From Rhodospirillaceae bacterium (GTDB lineage: Bacteria; Pseudomonadota; Alphaproteobacteria; Rhodospirillales; Casp-alpha2), in the NCBI GenBank assembly GCA_002696205.1, contig NZRL01000088.1, positions 1-34,615 of the forward strand: 34,615 bases of DNA, read 5' to 3'. A model generated the notes under the pieces. That model was not told the origin of the DNA. It did not search any database and saw only the letters and a program-made list of their open reading frames with translations. A program made the translations under genes and the position numbers. Of this stretch, positions 34,334 to 34,615 are shown piece after piece. Position 1 is the first letter of the stretch. Every line of letters begins with the position of its first letter.

Positions 34334-34453
34334 TTTCAGGCCCCGGACGGCATTCGGGACGGGAAATCAGGGGAAGAAATGCGTTGCAGAGGGCGCCGGG
34401 CGGCCCCAACATTGATCTAAGTCTTTTCGCCTGCGTTGAAGGGAGCCCACCAC

Positions 34454-34615
34454 ATGCTGGATGCTCCGCCGCCGGAACCTCACCGGCCGGACACCGTATT
34501 GGGCCTGAAATACCGCCTGCTGCTGCCACTGGCGCGGGCCGTCCTTTTTTTTGAACGTTTGTGGCCGGTCGCCTGGCCCGTGCTCGCCGTCGCGGTGCTG
34601 TTCTTCGGCGTCGCC
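34454..34615 (+). CDS. TIGR02302 family (DUF4175) membrane protein, partial at window end
   Basis: The first 54 codons of a gene that runs off the window. A short Pro-rich start is followed by RLLLPLARAVLFFERLWPVAWPVLAVAVLFF (within 21-51), a basic stretch and membrane helix with the RLWP motif that opens TIGR02302/DUF4175 proteins. These large proteins (usually over 800 residues) regularly follow lysA in alphaproteobacteria; their role is unknown. The context makes the call more secure than the fragment alone would. Confidence 0.8.
   Translation, partial: MLDAPPPEPHRPDTVLGLKYRLLLPLARAVLFFERLWPVAWPVLAVAVLFFGVA

Overview
This window is a continuous piece of a high-GC alphaproteobacterial chromosome, most likely from the Rhodospirillales or a close relative; I cannot fix the genus. 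The evidence is the gene content: a CcrM-type GANTC adenine methyltransferase, an ornithine-lipid gene pair (olsB-olsA), the ethylmalonyl-CoA pathway genes ccr, mcd and ecm, a HIG1-type twin-transmembrane protein next to a PduO-type adenosyltransferase, and the order argH, LptM-like lipoprotein, lysA, TIGR02302 protein. No tRNA, rRNA, CRISPR array, transposase or integrase gene was seen. Genes are tightly packed and most intergenic gaps are short.

Layout. 1-2250: DoxX membrane protein, then on the minus strand a tandem pair of TIGR04283/TIGR04282 glycosyltransferase-like proteins and a possible 40-residue small protein. 2300-7311: a PA0069-type radical SAM protein behind a perfect alphaproteobacterial LexA box, a cation:proton antiporter with a histone-H1-like tail, ribonuclease HII, and ccrM, whose upstream region carries a dense cluster of its own GANTC target sites. 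7328-10394: lipid genes on the minus strand (acyltransferase OlsA, OlsB, fatty acid desaturase). 10509-12046: dCMP deaminase and an unusual M19 dipeptidase-family protein, closed by a strong terminator.

12126-20736 is dominated by acyl-CoA and B12-linked metabolism: 3-hydroxybutyryl-CoA dehydrogenase, cobalamin adenosyltransferase, HIG1 protein, an RraA-like protein, a small helical protein of unknown function, methylsuccinyl-CoA dehydrogenase, crotonyl-CoA carboxylase/reductase and, divergently, ethylmalonyl-CoA mutase. Together they run the central part of the ethylmalonyl-CoA pathway for acetyl-CoA assimilation. The adenosyltransferase could supply the coenzyme B12 used by the mutase. 20737-22638 is a single orphan sensor kinase gene of lower GC. 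It lies between two exact 27-bp copies of the 3' end of the mutase gene, an arrangement that looks like the footprint of an insertion.

22639-28997: NAD(P)H oxidoreductase with a TetR regulator, a GIY-YIG-like protein, a membrane-anchored methyltransferase, HMG-CoA lyase with a LysR regulator, and an Xaa-Pro aminopeptidase. 28998-34615: a DUF1127 protein with a strong terminator, a small lipoprotein, a chromosomal RusA-type resolvase, a TlpA-type thioredoxin, then argH, LptM-like lipoprotein and lysA, and the start of a TIGR02302 protein cut by the window end.

The most notable signals are the LexA box merged with a promoter and a probably leaderless start at the radical SAM gene, the GANTC cluster at ccrM, and the 27-bp repeats around the sensor kinase. 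All family assignments come from reading motifs by eye; no database search was run.
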